Shown: positions 42,908 to 51,874 of the stretch, in pieces
How positions within the stretch are numbered: the first letter of the stretch is position 1
Layout: each line of letters begins with the position of its first letter
From: Amycolatopsis sp. WAC 01376
GTDB lineage: Bacteria; Actinomycetota; Actinomycetes; Mycobacteriales; Pseudonocardiaceae
Reading direction: 5' to 3'
Length of the DNA: 64,000 nt
Assembly: GCF_003947415.1 (NCBI RefSeq)
Contig: NZ_QHKL01000001.1
Coordinates: forward strand, 682,001-746,000
Notes under the pieces: model-generated
What the model was told of the DNA's origin: nothing
Database searches by the model: none
The model's input: only the letters and a program-made list of their open reading frames with translations
Position numbers and translations under genes: made by a program

Positions 42908-43158
42908 CGGGTCACGGCGGTTCGTGGTGGCGTCCAGGTCATCGTGGGCGGGGTCGGCGGCGGGGTGAAGGCCCCCTTCCTCGCGCCTAGGTCAGGGTCC
43001 CGGCAAAGTCGCATAACTGCTGGTCGGCTCCGCCGCTAGAGCGGGACCCGACAGGAGCGGGCTCCCGCAAGGAGCCTCATCCGGCCTCTTGACTGTCCAC
43101 AAGGGACCCTTACGAGACAAAGGTGCCCGATTTGGGTGACTTGCACGGTTTCGCGATG

Positions 43159-43208
43159 GGGTCGTGAGTGATTTTTGTTGTTCTAACCCTCATTGCCACT
43201 CACGACCC
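43159..43208. repeat. Inverted repeat with CACTCACGACCC arms
   Basis: GGGTCGTGAGTG (43159-43170) pairs perfectly with CACTCACGACCC (43197-43208) around 26 bases. The right half with its TTCTAACCCTCATTGC lead-in matches 27139-27166 closely, so this is a dispersed repeat. Confidence 0.65.
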
Positions 43209-43420
43209 TCCGCAGAACCGCACATAGCGGCATCAATCGGACACGCAATCGCCCGGCGGTGTCCCTTGTGGACACTGAAGCCCCGCCGGCGCCCAGAATC
43301 CGGCCTGCCGACAGTGCAGGAAGGGGTCCTTCATGTACTGCTGCGCGAGCAAAGGACGCGGGCCTCGATGGTCGTGATTGTTCTGGGTCGTTAGAGCTCA
43401 GGTGCCGGTTTCGCGTGTCT

Positions 43421-43550
43421 GGATGGACGGCACACGTGTTTCGGCGGACGGCACACGTGTTTGGACGGACGACTCGCGGCGGGACGCGACCGTTCGTGTG
43501 TCGTCCATCCAGTCACGCGTGCCGTCCGCCGGATCACGCGTGCCGTCCCC
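43421..43550. repeat. Imperfect inverted repeat built of two tandem units per arm
   Basis: The left arm (43421-43469) holds two copies of GGACGGCACACGTGTTT separated by a few bases. The right arm (43501-43550), on the other strand, holds two copies of GGACGGCACGCGTGA. A spacer of about 30 bases lies between. Each unit contains the self-complementary CACGTG or its variant CGCGTG. Confidence 0.65.
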
Positions 43551-43896
43551 TCAGTCACGCGGGAACAGTCACGACCCTGCGTGACCGGGCACCCTCGGAT
43601 TCTCTACTCACGGCAAGCGTTCACGACGGCTTCCAAGATCACGTAGCGAGAATCCGATCACCCGGGCGAATTCCGGCTGTTCCCTCACAAGGACCAGCCT
43701 TCGCACCACCGGCGAGCCGGTCGCACGCGCCGGTCGCGCACCGCCACCGGGGAGCGGCGTTCCTCGGCCGATCGGCCGATCCACGCTCCGTACGTGTAAC
43801 CGGTTGGCCGATACCGGCTACAGCCCCCCGAGGCGACCCTTGTGTCAGGGGTTCACGAGGTCTCGAAAAGGACCTTGAGCAGGGAGGAGGGTCACG

Positions 43897-44067
43897 ATGT
43901 TCTCGATCATCCTGACCTGGATCGGCTCGATTCTCGGCCTCGCGCTCTTGGTGGCCATGGCCATCGGCGCCTTCTTCGTCGACTTCGACGACGCCCGCGG
44001 GGACCGCCGCTGGAAGAAGCCCGAAGTCACGGAGAGCAAGGGCACTTCGGCCGCACCTCTGGGCTGA
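43897..44067 (+). CDS. Small membrane protein (56 residues)
   Basis: A short gene with AGGGAGGAGGG nine bases before the ATG. It codes for 56 residues: a hydrophobic helix at about 3-28 (starting FSIILTWIGSILG) and a charged tail (DFDDARGDRRWKKPEV). Codon use fits the genome, with G/C at nearly all third positions. No family recognised; likely a single-pass membrane peptide. It ends 18 bases before the convergent VapC stop. Confidence 0.65.
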   Translation: MFSIILTWIGSILGLALLVAMAIGAFFVDFDDARGDRRWKKPEVTESKGTSAAPLG

Positions 44068-44085
44068 ACACGGGCCGAAGACGGC

Positions 44086-44502
44086 TCAGTCGAACGGATT
44101 GTGCACCTGCGCACCGAGCCCGGCCATGTCGGCGACGTTGCGGGTGACCAAGGTCAGCTCGTGGACCCGGGCGGTCGCGGCGATCAGCCCGTCGATGGAC
44201 GGCACTTTCCGCGGCGCGTACTGCCTGCCCCATTCGGCCGCGATTTCGGCGGTCACCGGAAGGATCCGTTCCGAGAACTGCGTGGTGAGCCCGGCCAGCC
44301 AGTCGGCCAGCGCGTCCGCCCGTTCCCTGTCCTGATCCCCTCGATGCCTGAGTTTGCTGATTCCCCTCTCGATCTCCCCCACCGTCAAAACGCTCAAATA
44401 GAGCCTGCTCGACGAAACCCCGCCCCACCACCGGGCGAAACCGGGGTTCTGGCTGCGGCGCCGAGCTTCGGACACGATGTTCGTGTCCAGCAGAAAACTC
44501 AC
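44086..44502 (-). CDS. PIN-domain ribonuclease toxin (VapC-like)
   Basis: A 138-residue PIN protein with the acidic residues of the active site: LLDTN at residues 4-8, GEIERG near 42, and the IDGLIAATA aspartate near 104, then VTRNVADM. It should cut RNA, often tRNA. It overlaps the antitoxin gene by four bases (ATGA). The layout resembles the FitB/VapC group that pairs with Phd-fold antitoxins. Confidence 0.92.
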   Translation of the reverse strand: MSFLLDTNIVSEARRRSQNPGFARWWGGVSSSRLYLSVLTVGEIERGISKLRHRGDQDRERADALADWLAGLTTQFSERILPVTAEIAAEWGRQYAPRKVPSIDGLIAATARVHELTLVTRNVADMAGLGAQVHNPFD

Positions 44503-44798
44503 CCGCTGACCTCCACGACATCTCTCGGCAGGTCCTCGGCGCGTTCGGCGCCGATCTCCTCCAGCACGTCGGCCAGCGCCTCCCCGTACTCGGGATGGTG
44601 CTGCTCACCGGAGAGCACGAGCTTGAAATCGACGGCTTCACCGCCTCCGGCCAGCCTGCGGTAATCCATGATGTCCAGCACCACGGCCACCTCTTCCCCA
44701 TGTTTGGTGACGAACTGCGGCCCCTCCGCCGCGGCCCGGCGCAGCAGCTCACTCAGCCGCTGCTTGGCGTCCTGCACTTGCCAGGTTGCTGCTTCCAT
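44499..44798 (-). CDS. Phd/YefM-type antitoxin
   Basis: A 99-residue antitoxin. The N terminus (WQVQDAKQRLSELLRRAAAEGPQFVTKHGEEVAVVL) is the Phd/YefM DNA-binding fold, and the acidic C-terminal tail should wrap the toxin. The first gene of the pair, so it probably represses its own promoter upstream of 44798. Confidence 0.92.
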   Translation of the reverse strand: MEAATWQVQDAKQRLSELLRRAAAEGPQFVTKHGEEVAVVLDIMDYRRLAGGGEAVDFKLVLSGEQHHPEYGEALADVLEEIGAERAEDLPRDVVEVSG

Positions 44799-44857
44799 CT
44801 AGACAGACTAGACGGAACCGGGAGGGTTGGCAAGGACGTGGCCGGGGAAACGGCTGG

Positions 44858-46414
44858 TCAGGCGAGTTCGCCGAGCGCCTTCCGGTAGTCGTCGACGTCG
44901 TAGTCCATCTCGTGCTCGCCGGCTTCGGTCAGCTGGGCGGACAGCGCGTCGATGAGGCGGTCGAAGATCTCGTCGCGTTCCTGCCCGGTCTCGCTCAGCC
45001 GCCGCACGGCCTGCCAGACCTCGGCGGGCTCGTCGGCCCAGAGCTGGTCGACGATCGTGGTCTTCAGCGCCAGCCGCATCCTCGGCTCGCCGTCGAAGGT
45101 CTCCTCGGCCAGCGCCTCGTGGTACTCGGGGTGTTCGCCGATCACCAGCAGGCGGCGCTGTTCGGGATCGGCGGGCTCGAGTTCCAGTTCCTCGTCGCCG
45201 ATCTCCGTGTAGACGGTCGGGACGGCGAACATCCGGCGGGCGAGGGCTTCCGCGAGGTCGGCCGGGTCCTCGATGCCCTCGGAGCCGTCGAAGTAGACGT
45301 CGAGCGTGGAGTCCTCGTCCTGCGCGAACTCCTCCAGGAACTCGGTCGCGCCCTCGAGCAGCGCCACGCGTGCGGCCTCGGGGAGGCCCGCGCGGTCGGC
45401 GGCCCAGGTGACCCACCCGAGCACGGCGGGCTCCAACGCGTCTTCGTACGCCTCGTCGATCTCCACCTCGCCGTCCAGCAGCGACTCGAGGAACCGGGCG
45501 AGCTTCTCGGGCCCGACGCGCAGCGGGCTGCCCGGCTCGGTCGCGCAGCCGTAATCGACGAGCAGGCGCGCGTAGAACCGCGTCGCTTCGGTGTCGTCCA
45601 CGAGCCCGGATCCGATGAAGTCGGCGACGACCTCTTCGCGGACCTGCTCGGGCCATTCGGTGACCTCGGGCGACGGTTCGGGAGCGGGAAGCGCCCGGAT
45701 CCAGGCCAGCGCGAGCGCGTGGAACCGCGCGTAGTCCTCGCTGACGTCGGGCTCTTCGACGACATCCGTCGCGGCCAGCCCGTCCGCGAGCAGCTGGTGG
45801 GCGCGCTCGGGCAGCACCCGCTCCAACGTGACCAGCTCCGGGTCGTCGGCGGCCTGCTGCCGCATCTCGGCCAGCACCTCCTGCGGCTTGTCGACCACGA
45901 CGACGTCGCGGATCCGGCCGCTCTCGGTGAAGTCGACCAGCGCGAGCAACCCGTGCTCGACACCGCCGCGGGAGAAAACGCAGAGAAGGGAGGACTCGTC
46001 ACCGAAGACGTCACCGGTCCGCCAGCAGTCCCCGACGGTCACCGCGGCCAGGTCGCCCGCCCATTCCGGCTCCGGGATCCCGCGCGCCAGCACCGTGTTC
46101 AGCGCCGCGCCTGCCGCCTCACGTTCCTCTTCGGTCTCGGCGAAGACCCGCAGCCCGGCCAGCAACGCGGCCGCGGCGGGCGTGATCTTCCGCTCGGCGA
46201 ACGCGATGAGCTCCATGCCGAGCGGCTGTTCGCCCTCCTCGACCTCGATCTCCCACCACTGGCCGAGCACCTCGGAGGTCAGCAGTTCGACGTCGAGCAC
46301 CTCGGGTTCGGCACCCAGGGTCGAGAAATCGCGGAGGACGTCCTTGAAAAGGCCCGTCACACTCGGGGTGGAGGGCTGGGCTGCCTTCTTGCGGGCACGG
46401 CTGACCGGACTCAT
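44858..46414 (-). CDS. Large acidic hypothetical protein with a DUF1841-like C terminus
   Basis: A 518-residue soluble, strongly acidic protein, rich in Glu, Asp, Leu and Ala. It begins with a basic tail (SRARKKAA). Most of it is helical and unfamiliar. The last 110 residues (EHPEYHEALAEE, then MRLALKTTIVDQLW and RDEIFDRLIDALSAQL) look like DUF1841, a small helical family of unknown function. No catalytic motif found. It stands alone, 60 bases from the antitoxin start. Confidence 0.7.
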   Translation of the reverse strand: MSPVSRARKKAAQPSTPSVTGLFKDVLRDFSTLGAEPEVLDVELLTSEVLGQWWEIEVEEGEQPLGMELIAFAERKITPAAAALLAGLRVFAETEEEREAAGAALNTVLARGIPEPEWAGDLAAVTVGDCWRTGDVFGDESSLLCVFSRGGVEHGLLALVDFTESGRIRDVVVVDKPQEVLAEMRQQAADDPELVTLERVLPERAHQLLADGLAATDVVEEPDVSEDYARFHALALAWIRALPAPEPSPEVTEWPEQVREEVVADFIGSGLVDDTEATRFYARLLVDYGCATEPGSPLRVGPEKLARFLESLLDGEVEIDEAYEDALEPAVLGWVTWAADRAGLPEAARVALLEGATEFLEEFAQDEDSTLDVYFDGSEGIEDPADLAEALARRMFAVPTVYTEIGDEELELEPADPEQRRLLVIGEHPEYHEALAEETFDGEPRMRLALKTTIVDQLWADEPAEVWQAVRRLSETGQERDEIFDRLIDALSAQLTEAGEHEMDYDVDDYRKALGELA

Positions 46415-46601
46415 GGCGACATGTTTTCACGCGGGTCCGGCCGGGCTCGTCGCGGTGGTCCTGGGCGCGAAACACGGTGTCCCGGACGCGGGCGGACATC
46501 GGTTCCGGACCACCGCGACGACAACGGCCCGCCAGAGTGGCTCGACCTGCTTCGCCGGGTTTCCTCGGTTCACTTCGAATAACGAAGGGCGGCGGGCGCG
46601 G

Positions 46602-47915
46602 TTACGCCTTGACCGGTTTCGGAATCGCGATCCTCGCCGCCTTGACCTCGGCGATCAGCCTCGTCTTGCGTTTGTGTATTTCCACCAATGTGCTCAGGTA
46701 GGAGCCGAATTCTTCAGCCGTACCCGCCTTTTTGTGCGCCGTGCGCAGTTTGCGCAGTTGCCGGGCCGCCTCACGGTAGGAGTTCGGATCTTTCCTCGTG
46801 ATCAATTCTTCGACATGGTCCCGATACACGGGAATGGTTTCGGCGGGATGGGCGACGGAACGCGAATCCGCGAGTTCGACGCGCACCGGCAATGAGGCCT
46901 CGAAACGCACCGCCGCCCGCCATGCCTCGTCGGCGCGATCCTCGCCGACAAGCGCGCGGACGAGTTCGTCGGCGGCCTCCGTGTTTTCGGCGGCGAGCTC
47001 GCGCAACCGGGCCAGCGCGGTCTTCCGTTGCGCGACCCAGCGCCCCGTTTCCAGCGACTCCTCGCGCAGGGCGAGATAGGTCGTAGCCACGGGATTCTCG
47101 TCGAATTCCTTGCGCGACAAGGGAACCGGCTCCTCTTCGAGCGGCGGAGCCTCCTCCTTCTTGTCGTGCGTGAGCGCCCGCGCCGCGTGCGCGATGGCCT
47201 CGCTGTGCCGCCCCGCCGCACGCAGCACGCGCACGATCTTGAGGCTGACGTCGACCCGCGGCGGCTTGGCGGCGAGGATCGCGACGAGCGCGTCGACGTC
47301 GCCGGACACCTCCGCCAGCTCCTCGCGCAACCGTTCGGCCGTCTCGCGTTTCGCACCGGACGGCTGCTCGGCCAGCACACTGTCCACAGTGGACCGGATT
47401 CGCGCGAGCCCCTTGTCTCCCAAGGCGGACGCGAAGTCGGCCAGCTCGATGGCAGGCCAGCCCGGACCGTCGAACTCGACTTCGAGGATCCAGGCGGCCA
47501 GGCCCTCCGGATCCGGCGGGCGCGCGACGCAGGCCCGCGCGTACAGCTCGACGGCCCTGTCCAGCCTGTCCGCGACCTCGCCTGAAGTGTCGTCGATCTG
47601 CTCCAGCATCTCGCTGATGTCGTCCACGGTCCGGCGGGCGAGCGGGGCGAGATCGGCACGGCTGCCGGCGTCGAGAAGTCGCTGCAACGTGTCGAGGACG
47701 GAGCCGACCTTCGCGGCGTACTCGACGTTGCCCGCCATCACCGCGGTGTCGAGGAGACGGTGCGCCTCGGCGAGATCACTCCCCTGGGTGGCGAAGCGGT
47801 TCTCCAGGGCCTGTCGTAACACAGGGTCACGCTCAGCATGGGCGTGAAGGAGCTCCGCCAGCGTTTCCGCGTCCAAAGTACGCAGGTAGGGGCGCAGATC
47901 CGTCGGGGAACTCAC
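46602..47915 (-). CDS. Helical-repeat hypothetical protein (SWIM-associated, DUF6880-like)
   Basis: A 437-residue all-helical protein, with a repeated two-helix pattern over most of its length (for example REELAEVSGDVDALVAIL). It resembles the C-terminal helical part found after SWIM zinc fingers in actinobacterial proteins, but the Cys-His zinc finger itself is absent here. The ATG overlaps the stop of the truncated sensor gene by four bases, so they are co-translated. Function unknown. Confidence 0.65.
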   Translation of the reverse strand: MSSPTDLRPYLRTLDAETLAELLHAHAERDPVLRQALENRFATQGSDLAEAHRLLDTAVMAGNVEYAAKVGSVLDTLQRLLDAGSRADLAPLARRTVDDISEMLEQIDDTSGEVADRLDRAVELYARACVARPPDPEGLAAWILEVEFDGPGWPAIELADFASALGDKGLARIRSTVDSVLAEQPSGAKRETAERLREELAEVSGDVDALVAILAAKPPRVDVSLKIVRVLRAAGRHSEAIAHAARALTHDKKEEAPPLEEEPVPLSRKEFDENPVATTYLALREESLETGRWVAQRKTALARLRELAAENTEAADELVRALVGEDRADEAWRAAVRFEASLPVRVELADSRSVAHPAETIPVYRDHVEELITRKDPNSYREAARQLRKLRTAHKKAGTAEEFGSYLSTLVEIHKRKTRLIAEVKAARIAIPKPVKA

Positions 47916-48835
47916 CCGGACAAGTCTGCCCGACCGGTTCGCCGACTCGTGTGGGCCAACAGCGTGCTCTTTTCGGCGTAATCGCTCACCAGGTGTGACC
48001 AGGCCGGCGGCGTCGCTTCGAGCCGCGAAGGGCAGCGGATGATCGGGACCGGGAGCCGGCAGGCGAGCTGCATGGCGATCGCCATCACCACCCCCGCGAG
48101 CAGCGAAATCGCCGAGGCGGCGGCGAGGGCGCCACCCAGCACGCGGCGTCCGCCGTCGATCGCGAGCTGCGCCGAATGCTCGATCTGCCGCGCGGTGAGG
48201 TCGCCGAGGGTCCGGCCGACGACGTCGGCGGAGGCACGCCAGGCTTCCTGGCCGACGGGCGGCGGTGTGGCCGCGCTCAACGCGGTTTCGACCGCGCCGA
48301 ACCGGCCCCAGTCCTCGCTCGCGACGAGATCGCGGTAAGTCCGGCGGCTACTTTCCGTCAGCTTTCCGGCGATCGCGTCGAGCCTGGACCGGTAGGCACC
48401 GACGGCCGCGGCGTAGTCGCGCCTCCCCTCGTCGTCGATCCCGGCGACCGCGAGGGAATCGCTGCGGTCCAGTCCTTCGACTGCGGTGAGCAATTCGACG
48501 GCGATCGTCTGCTGATAGCCGACCTCGGCGTCGGGGGCGGCCCGCACGATCTCGCGCAGGGAGGAAAGCGAGGTGTCGATGCGATCGGCGTACGCGGTGT
48601 AGGTGGCGGAACGGGTGCCCGGCGCCTGCAACGCGACCGCCCGCTCCCGCTGCAGCGAGGCGATCCCCCGGCTCGCCTCGGCCATGATGACCGCTCCGCT
48701 TTCGGCGTTGTCGCGGTCCTGAATGGCCTGCTGGACAAGGAATCCGCCGATGAACAACGCGACGAGCACCAAGGCGGCGCTCGGCACGAAGGCGATGGAG
48801 AGCATGCGAGACCGAAGGCTTCGCTGATACGTCAA
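47912..48835 (-). CDS. Nitrate/nitrite-sensor-like membrane receptor lacking a kinase domain
   Basis: A 307-residue protein. It has an N-terminal membrane helix (about 11-35), an outer helical domain of about 190 residues with SLQRERAVALQ, a pattern found in NIT (nitrate/nitrite sensing) domains of actinobacterial histidine kinases, and a second helix near 235-258. After that only about 50 residues remain, with no HAMP, dimerisation or ATPase domain. It may be a degraded kinase gene or a stand-alone receptor. It precedes and overlaps the helical-repeat gene. Confidence 0.7.
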   Translation of the reverse strand: MTYQRSLRSRMLSIAFVPSAALVLVALFIGGFLVQQAIQDRDNAESGAVIMAEASRGIASLQRERAVALQAPGTRSATYTAYADRIDTSLSSLREIVRAAPDAEVGYQQTIAVELLTAVEGLDRSDSLAVAGIDDEGRRDYAAAVGAYRSRLDAIAGKLTESSRRTYRDLVASEDWGRFGAVETALSAATPPPVGQEAWRASADVVGRTLGDLTARQIEHSAQLAIDGGRRVLGGALAAASAISLLAGVVMAIAMQLACRLPVPIIRCPSRLEATPPAWSHLVSDYAEKSTLLAHTSRRTGRADLSG

Positions 48836-48956
48836 GACTTTCCTTCCGGATCGGTCTCCCGACGCCGAGCGACGTTATGCAAGTTGCACTTTGCACGTCA
48901 ACGCTCGTCCGCCATACGGCCGTTAGCGCACCGTGACGATCTGGTAGGCACGGCAC

Positions 48957-49274
48957 GTGACTCTCGACGACCTCCACCAGCGCCTCCGCGACTTCGCCGC
49001 GGCACGAGCCTGGGAACCTTTCCACACGCCGAAGAACCTGGTCATGGCCCTGTCCGGCGAAGTCGGCGAGCTGACGTCGCTGTTCCAGTGGCTCACCCCG
49101 GAGGAATCCGCGGAGTGGCGCGCCGACCCTGAACTGGCACACAACGTCGTCGACGAGATCGCCGACGTCACGCTGTATCTCCTCCAGCTGGCGAACAGCC
49201 TCGGGGTGGACCTGATCGAGGCGGCCAACGCCAAGATCGACCGGAACGAAATCCGCTTCCCGGCGCCCGATTAG
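48957..49274 (+). CDS. MazG-like nucleotide pyrophosphohydrolase
   Basis: A 105-residue all-alpha protein of the MazG/RS21-C6 class. The metal-binding EExxE-type residues are in LSGEVGEL (about 32-39) and VVDEIADVTLY (about 64-74). Such enzymes cut (d)NTPs to monophosphate and pyrophosphate, cleaning the nucleotide pool. GTG 48957 is the start; no strong ribosome-binding site. Confidence 0.88.
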   Translation: MTLDDLHQRLRDFAAARAWEPFHTPKNLVMALSGEVGELTSLFQWLTPEESAEWRADPELAHNVVDEIADVTLYLLQLANSLGVDLIEAANAKIDRNEIRFPAPD

Positions 49275-49342
49275 ACGCCTTTCGGAGCTTGTGGGGCGTT
49301 CGATCCACGGAAAGACTGGGCCGACGTCCCTGGAGGTGGCCC

Positions 49343-51865
49343 TTGTCGCGTTCGGCTCGCACCGTGGTCCTTGCCCTGATGCTGTCCCTGAGCGCGGTCG
49401 CCGCGCCGTCCTACGCGGCGCCGCCGCCGACGTCGCCGCACCGGGATCCCGGCAACGGGCCGGAACGCAACGACGTCGCGGCGACCGACCCGCCGATGAG
49501 TGCCGCGCGGGCCGCGGCGGGCGAGAACGTCGCGGGCGACCGTTCCGGTTATCCGCGCAAGACCAAGCTGCGCGTGTTCCCGGAGAACACGGCCGACAAG
49601 TCGATCAAGCTCGGGCTCGCGCCGTATCACGCGATCGCGCCGAAGCTGAACGCGTTGCAGGCGCGCAGCGATCGCATCTCGGTCGAGATCGCCGGGCAGT
49701 CCGGCCTCGGCCGCGACCTCTACCTGGTGACGCTCACCGCGCCGGAGCGTCCGGGCGAGACGCGGCGGCAGGACGCGTGGCGCTCGCTGATCGAGAACGC
49801 CCCGGCCCGCGCCGCGCGCGACCCGTTCCTGCGCCACGGTTACAAGGCGCCGGTGTGGATCAACAACAACATCCACGGCAACGAATGGGAAGGCACCGAC
49901 GGCGCGCTCCGCGTCATCGAGAAGCTGGCGACGTCGAACGATCCCAAGACCGTCGAACTGCTGAAGCGGAACCGCTTCTACTTCAACGTCACGGCCAATC
50001 CGGACGGCCGTGTCGCCGGCACGCGGCAGACGTCGCAGGGCTTCGACCCCAACCGCGACTTCGTCACCGCGTCGCAGCCCGAGGTGCGGGCCATGCGCGG
50101 GATCGCCATCGGCAAGCAGCCGCTGATGATGCTGGACGAACACGGCTACGTCGAGAACACGCTCATCGAGCCGACCACCCCGCCGCACGGCCAGAACTAC
50201 GACTTCGACCTCTACATCAAGCACGGCTACGCCAACGGCCTCGGTATGGAGAAGGCGGTCAAGGCACTCGGACGGCCGGAGACGGCGAAGCCCGAGATCC
50301 CGTTCCGCGACTACGAACCCGGCAGCTGGGACGGCTGGGCACCGATCTACACCGCCCAGTACGCGATGTACCACGGCGCGGTGTCCTTCACGATCGAGGT
50401 CCCGATGCGGGTCAACAACGCGGACTACGAGGCGCAGCCGGTGCCGGAACTCCAGCGGCGCGCGGTGATCAACACCGAGGTCGTCGAGGCCACGATCGGC
50501 AGCACACTGGACTACGTCGACCGCAATCGCGGTGAGCTGATCGCGAACCAGATCGAGATGTTCCGCCGCGGCGAGGCCGGCGAAGCGCAGCGCGAGATCC
50601 CCGACGGGTTCGTGCCCGGTTTCGGGCAGGAAGACCGCTACCGCACGGAGTTCCCGCGCGCGTACGTCATCCCCAACGGTGCGGACCAGCGGTCGGGCGT
50701 CGCCGCTTCCCGTCTCGTCGACCACCTGGTGGCCAACGACATCCGCGTGCGGCAGGCGGCTCGCCCGTTCTCGCTGGCCGGACGCCGGTATCCGGCCGGT
50801 TCGTACCTGGTCGACATGCACCAGCCGAAACGCGGCCTGGCGAACGTGATGCTGGAGCAGGGCAGCGACATCTCGGCGAAGGTGCCGGTCATGTACGACA
50901 TCTCCGGCTGGAGCCATCGCCTGCTGTGGGGCGCGTCGGTCGACATCGTGAAGCAGGGCAGGCTCGACGTCCGGGCGCACGACGTCGTCGCGGCGTCGCC
51001 GACCGGCGGCATCGACGCCGCGCCCGGCCGTGACCTCTCGCTGAAGCTCGTCGACGGCAAGGACGTCAGCGCCGTCAACGACCTGCTGAACCGGGGCCTC
51101 GCCCTCGGCCGCGCCGACGACGGCACGATCGTCGTCCCCGCGTCGGCGCGCCCGGCGGCGGCCGAGGTGGCGGACCGCTACGGCGTCCGGTTCACCGAGG
51201 CACGCGGGACGGCGACGCCGTTGACCCGCAAGACGATCGCGGCCGCCGTCGGAGCGGACGAGCTGAAAGCACTGCGCGACATGGGCTTCGACGTGCGGCC
51301 GGTGTCGGCGTCGGTGCTCAACACCGGCTTCGATTGGTCCAAGGTGGACCTCCTGTTCGTCTCTTCGGGACTGCGGTACACCGACCTCGACCCGGCCGCG
51401 AAGGATGCCTTACGCGCCTTCCTCTCCCGCGGCGGCGTGGTCACCCGCGGCGCGACGGGCGCCCGGTTCAACACCGACGTGGGACTTCTCGAAGCGCGTC
51501 CGGTGGCGGGCTGGGAAGACGGGAACGGCGTCGTCTCGGTCGTCAACGGGACCGGCCCGGTCGGCGGCGGCGCACTGCCGGACTCGTTCGTCTACGGGCC
51601 GTTCTGGTTCACCGACCTCGGCTCCTCGGTCAGTGTCGAGCAGCGCTACGCGAGCGGGAATCCGCTGGTCGCGGGGCATTGGCGGACCAAGGACGACGGG
51701 ACGGGCGGGCCGCTGCAGGCGGCGGGACAGGCCGCGGTCGTGTCCGGGACCTCGGGACTCGGCGGGCGCGCGGTGCTGTTCGGCACCGAGCCGCTGTTCC
51801 GCGATCACCCGAAGGGCTTGTACTCGCAGGTGGCGCGAGCGATCTACTGGGCGGCCCCGCAGTAA
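49343..51865 (+). CDS. Secreted M14-family zinc carboxypeptidase
   Basis: An 840-residue exported protease. I place the start at TTG 49343, because GGAGG lies six bases before it and it yields a clean signal peptide ending PSYAAP; the frame itself opens at 49289. The catalytic domain has IHGNEWEG near residue 178 (two zinc ligands), the substrate-binding NPDGR/DPNRDF region, DEHGY as third ligand, and TIEVP with the general-base glutamate near 353. The last 400 residues are beta-rich with unknown role, possibly wall or substrate binding. Confidence 0.88.
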   Translation: MSRSARTVVLALMLSLSAVAAPSYAAPPPTSPHRDPGNGPERNDVAATDPPMSAARAAAGENVAGDRSGYPRKTKLRVFPENTADKSIKLGLAPYHAIAPKLNALQARSDRISVEIAGQSGLGRDLYLVTLTAPERPGETRRQDAWRSLIENAPARAARDPFLRHGYKAPVWINNNIHGNEWEGTDGALRVIEKLATSNDPKTVELLKRNRFYFNVTANPDGRVAGTRQTSQGFDPNRDFVTASQPEVRAMRGIAIGKQPLMMLDEHGYVENTLIEPTTPPHGQNYDFDLYIKHGYANGLGMEKAVKALGRPETAKPEIPFRDYEPGSWDGWAPIYTAQYAMYHGAVSFTIEVPMRVNNADYEAQPVPELQRRAVINTEVVEATIGSTLDYVDRNRGELIANQIEMFRRGEAGEAQREIPDGFVPGFGQEDRYRTEFPRAYVIPNGADQRSGVAASRLVDHLVANDIRVRQAARPFSLAGRRYPAGSYLVDMHQPKRGLANVMLEQGSDISAKVPVMYDISGWSHRLLWGASVDIVKQGRLDVRAHDVVAASPTGGIDAAPGRDLSLKLVDGKDVSAVNDLLNRGLALGRADDGTIVVPASARPAAAEVADRYGVRFTEARGTATPLTRKTIAAAVGADELKALRDMGFDVRPVSASVLNTGFDWSKVDLLFVSSGLRYTDLDPAAKDALRAFLSRGGVVTRGATGARFNTDVGLLEARPVAGWEDGNGVVSVVNGTGPVGGGALPDSFVYGPFWFTDLGSSVSVEQRYASGNPLVAGHWRTKDDGTGGPLQAAGQAAVVSGTSGLGGRAVLFGTEPLFRDHPKGLYSQVARAIYWAAPQ

Positions 51866-51868
51866 CGT
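51863..51868 (+). promoter_or_regulatory. -10 box overlapping the upstream stop codon
   Basis: TAACGT contains the TAA stop of the peptidase gene and ends six bases before the ATG at 51875. It fits a leaderless promoter. The same arrangement occurs at 53015-53020. Confidence 0.45.
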
Positions 51869-51874
51869 GCGGGT

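Larger units (their letters stand above)
42908..43896. other. Gene-free repeat-rich region (989 bases)
   Basis: The longest gap in the window. I see no reliable gene; frames present lack ribosome-binding sites and family likeness. It holds an inverted repeat at 43159-43208, a long imperfect inverted repeat of two tandem units at 43421-43550, and single half-copies of GTGAAGGCCC-type elements (42965, about 43320). An ATCGGCCGAT palindrome lies at about 43770-43780. The last 30 bases hold a strong ribosome-binding site for the small gene at 43897. Confidence 0.65.

Noticed and set aside
43421..43550. CRISPR array
   Set aside because: There are only two units per arm in opposite orientation, spacers are not regular, and no cas genes are near.
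42908..43896. tRNA or other stable RNA gene in the long gap
   Set aside because: No acceptor/T-loop pattern such as GGTTCGAATCC was found; stems seen there belong to the repeats.
43193..43915. 240-residue frame in the repeat-rich gap
   Set aside because: It reads through the tandem repeats, has no ribosome-binding site and its product is low complexity (His/Arg/Pro).
44858..46414. Frameshifted or broken gene because of unknown sequence
   Set aside because: One continuous frame with normal codon use over 518 codons; there is no sign of decay.
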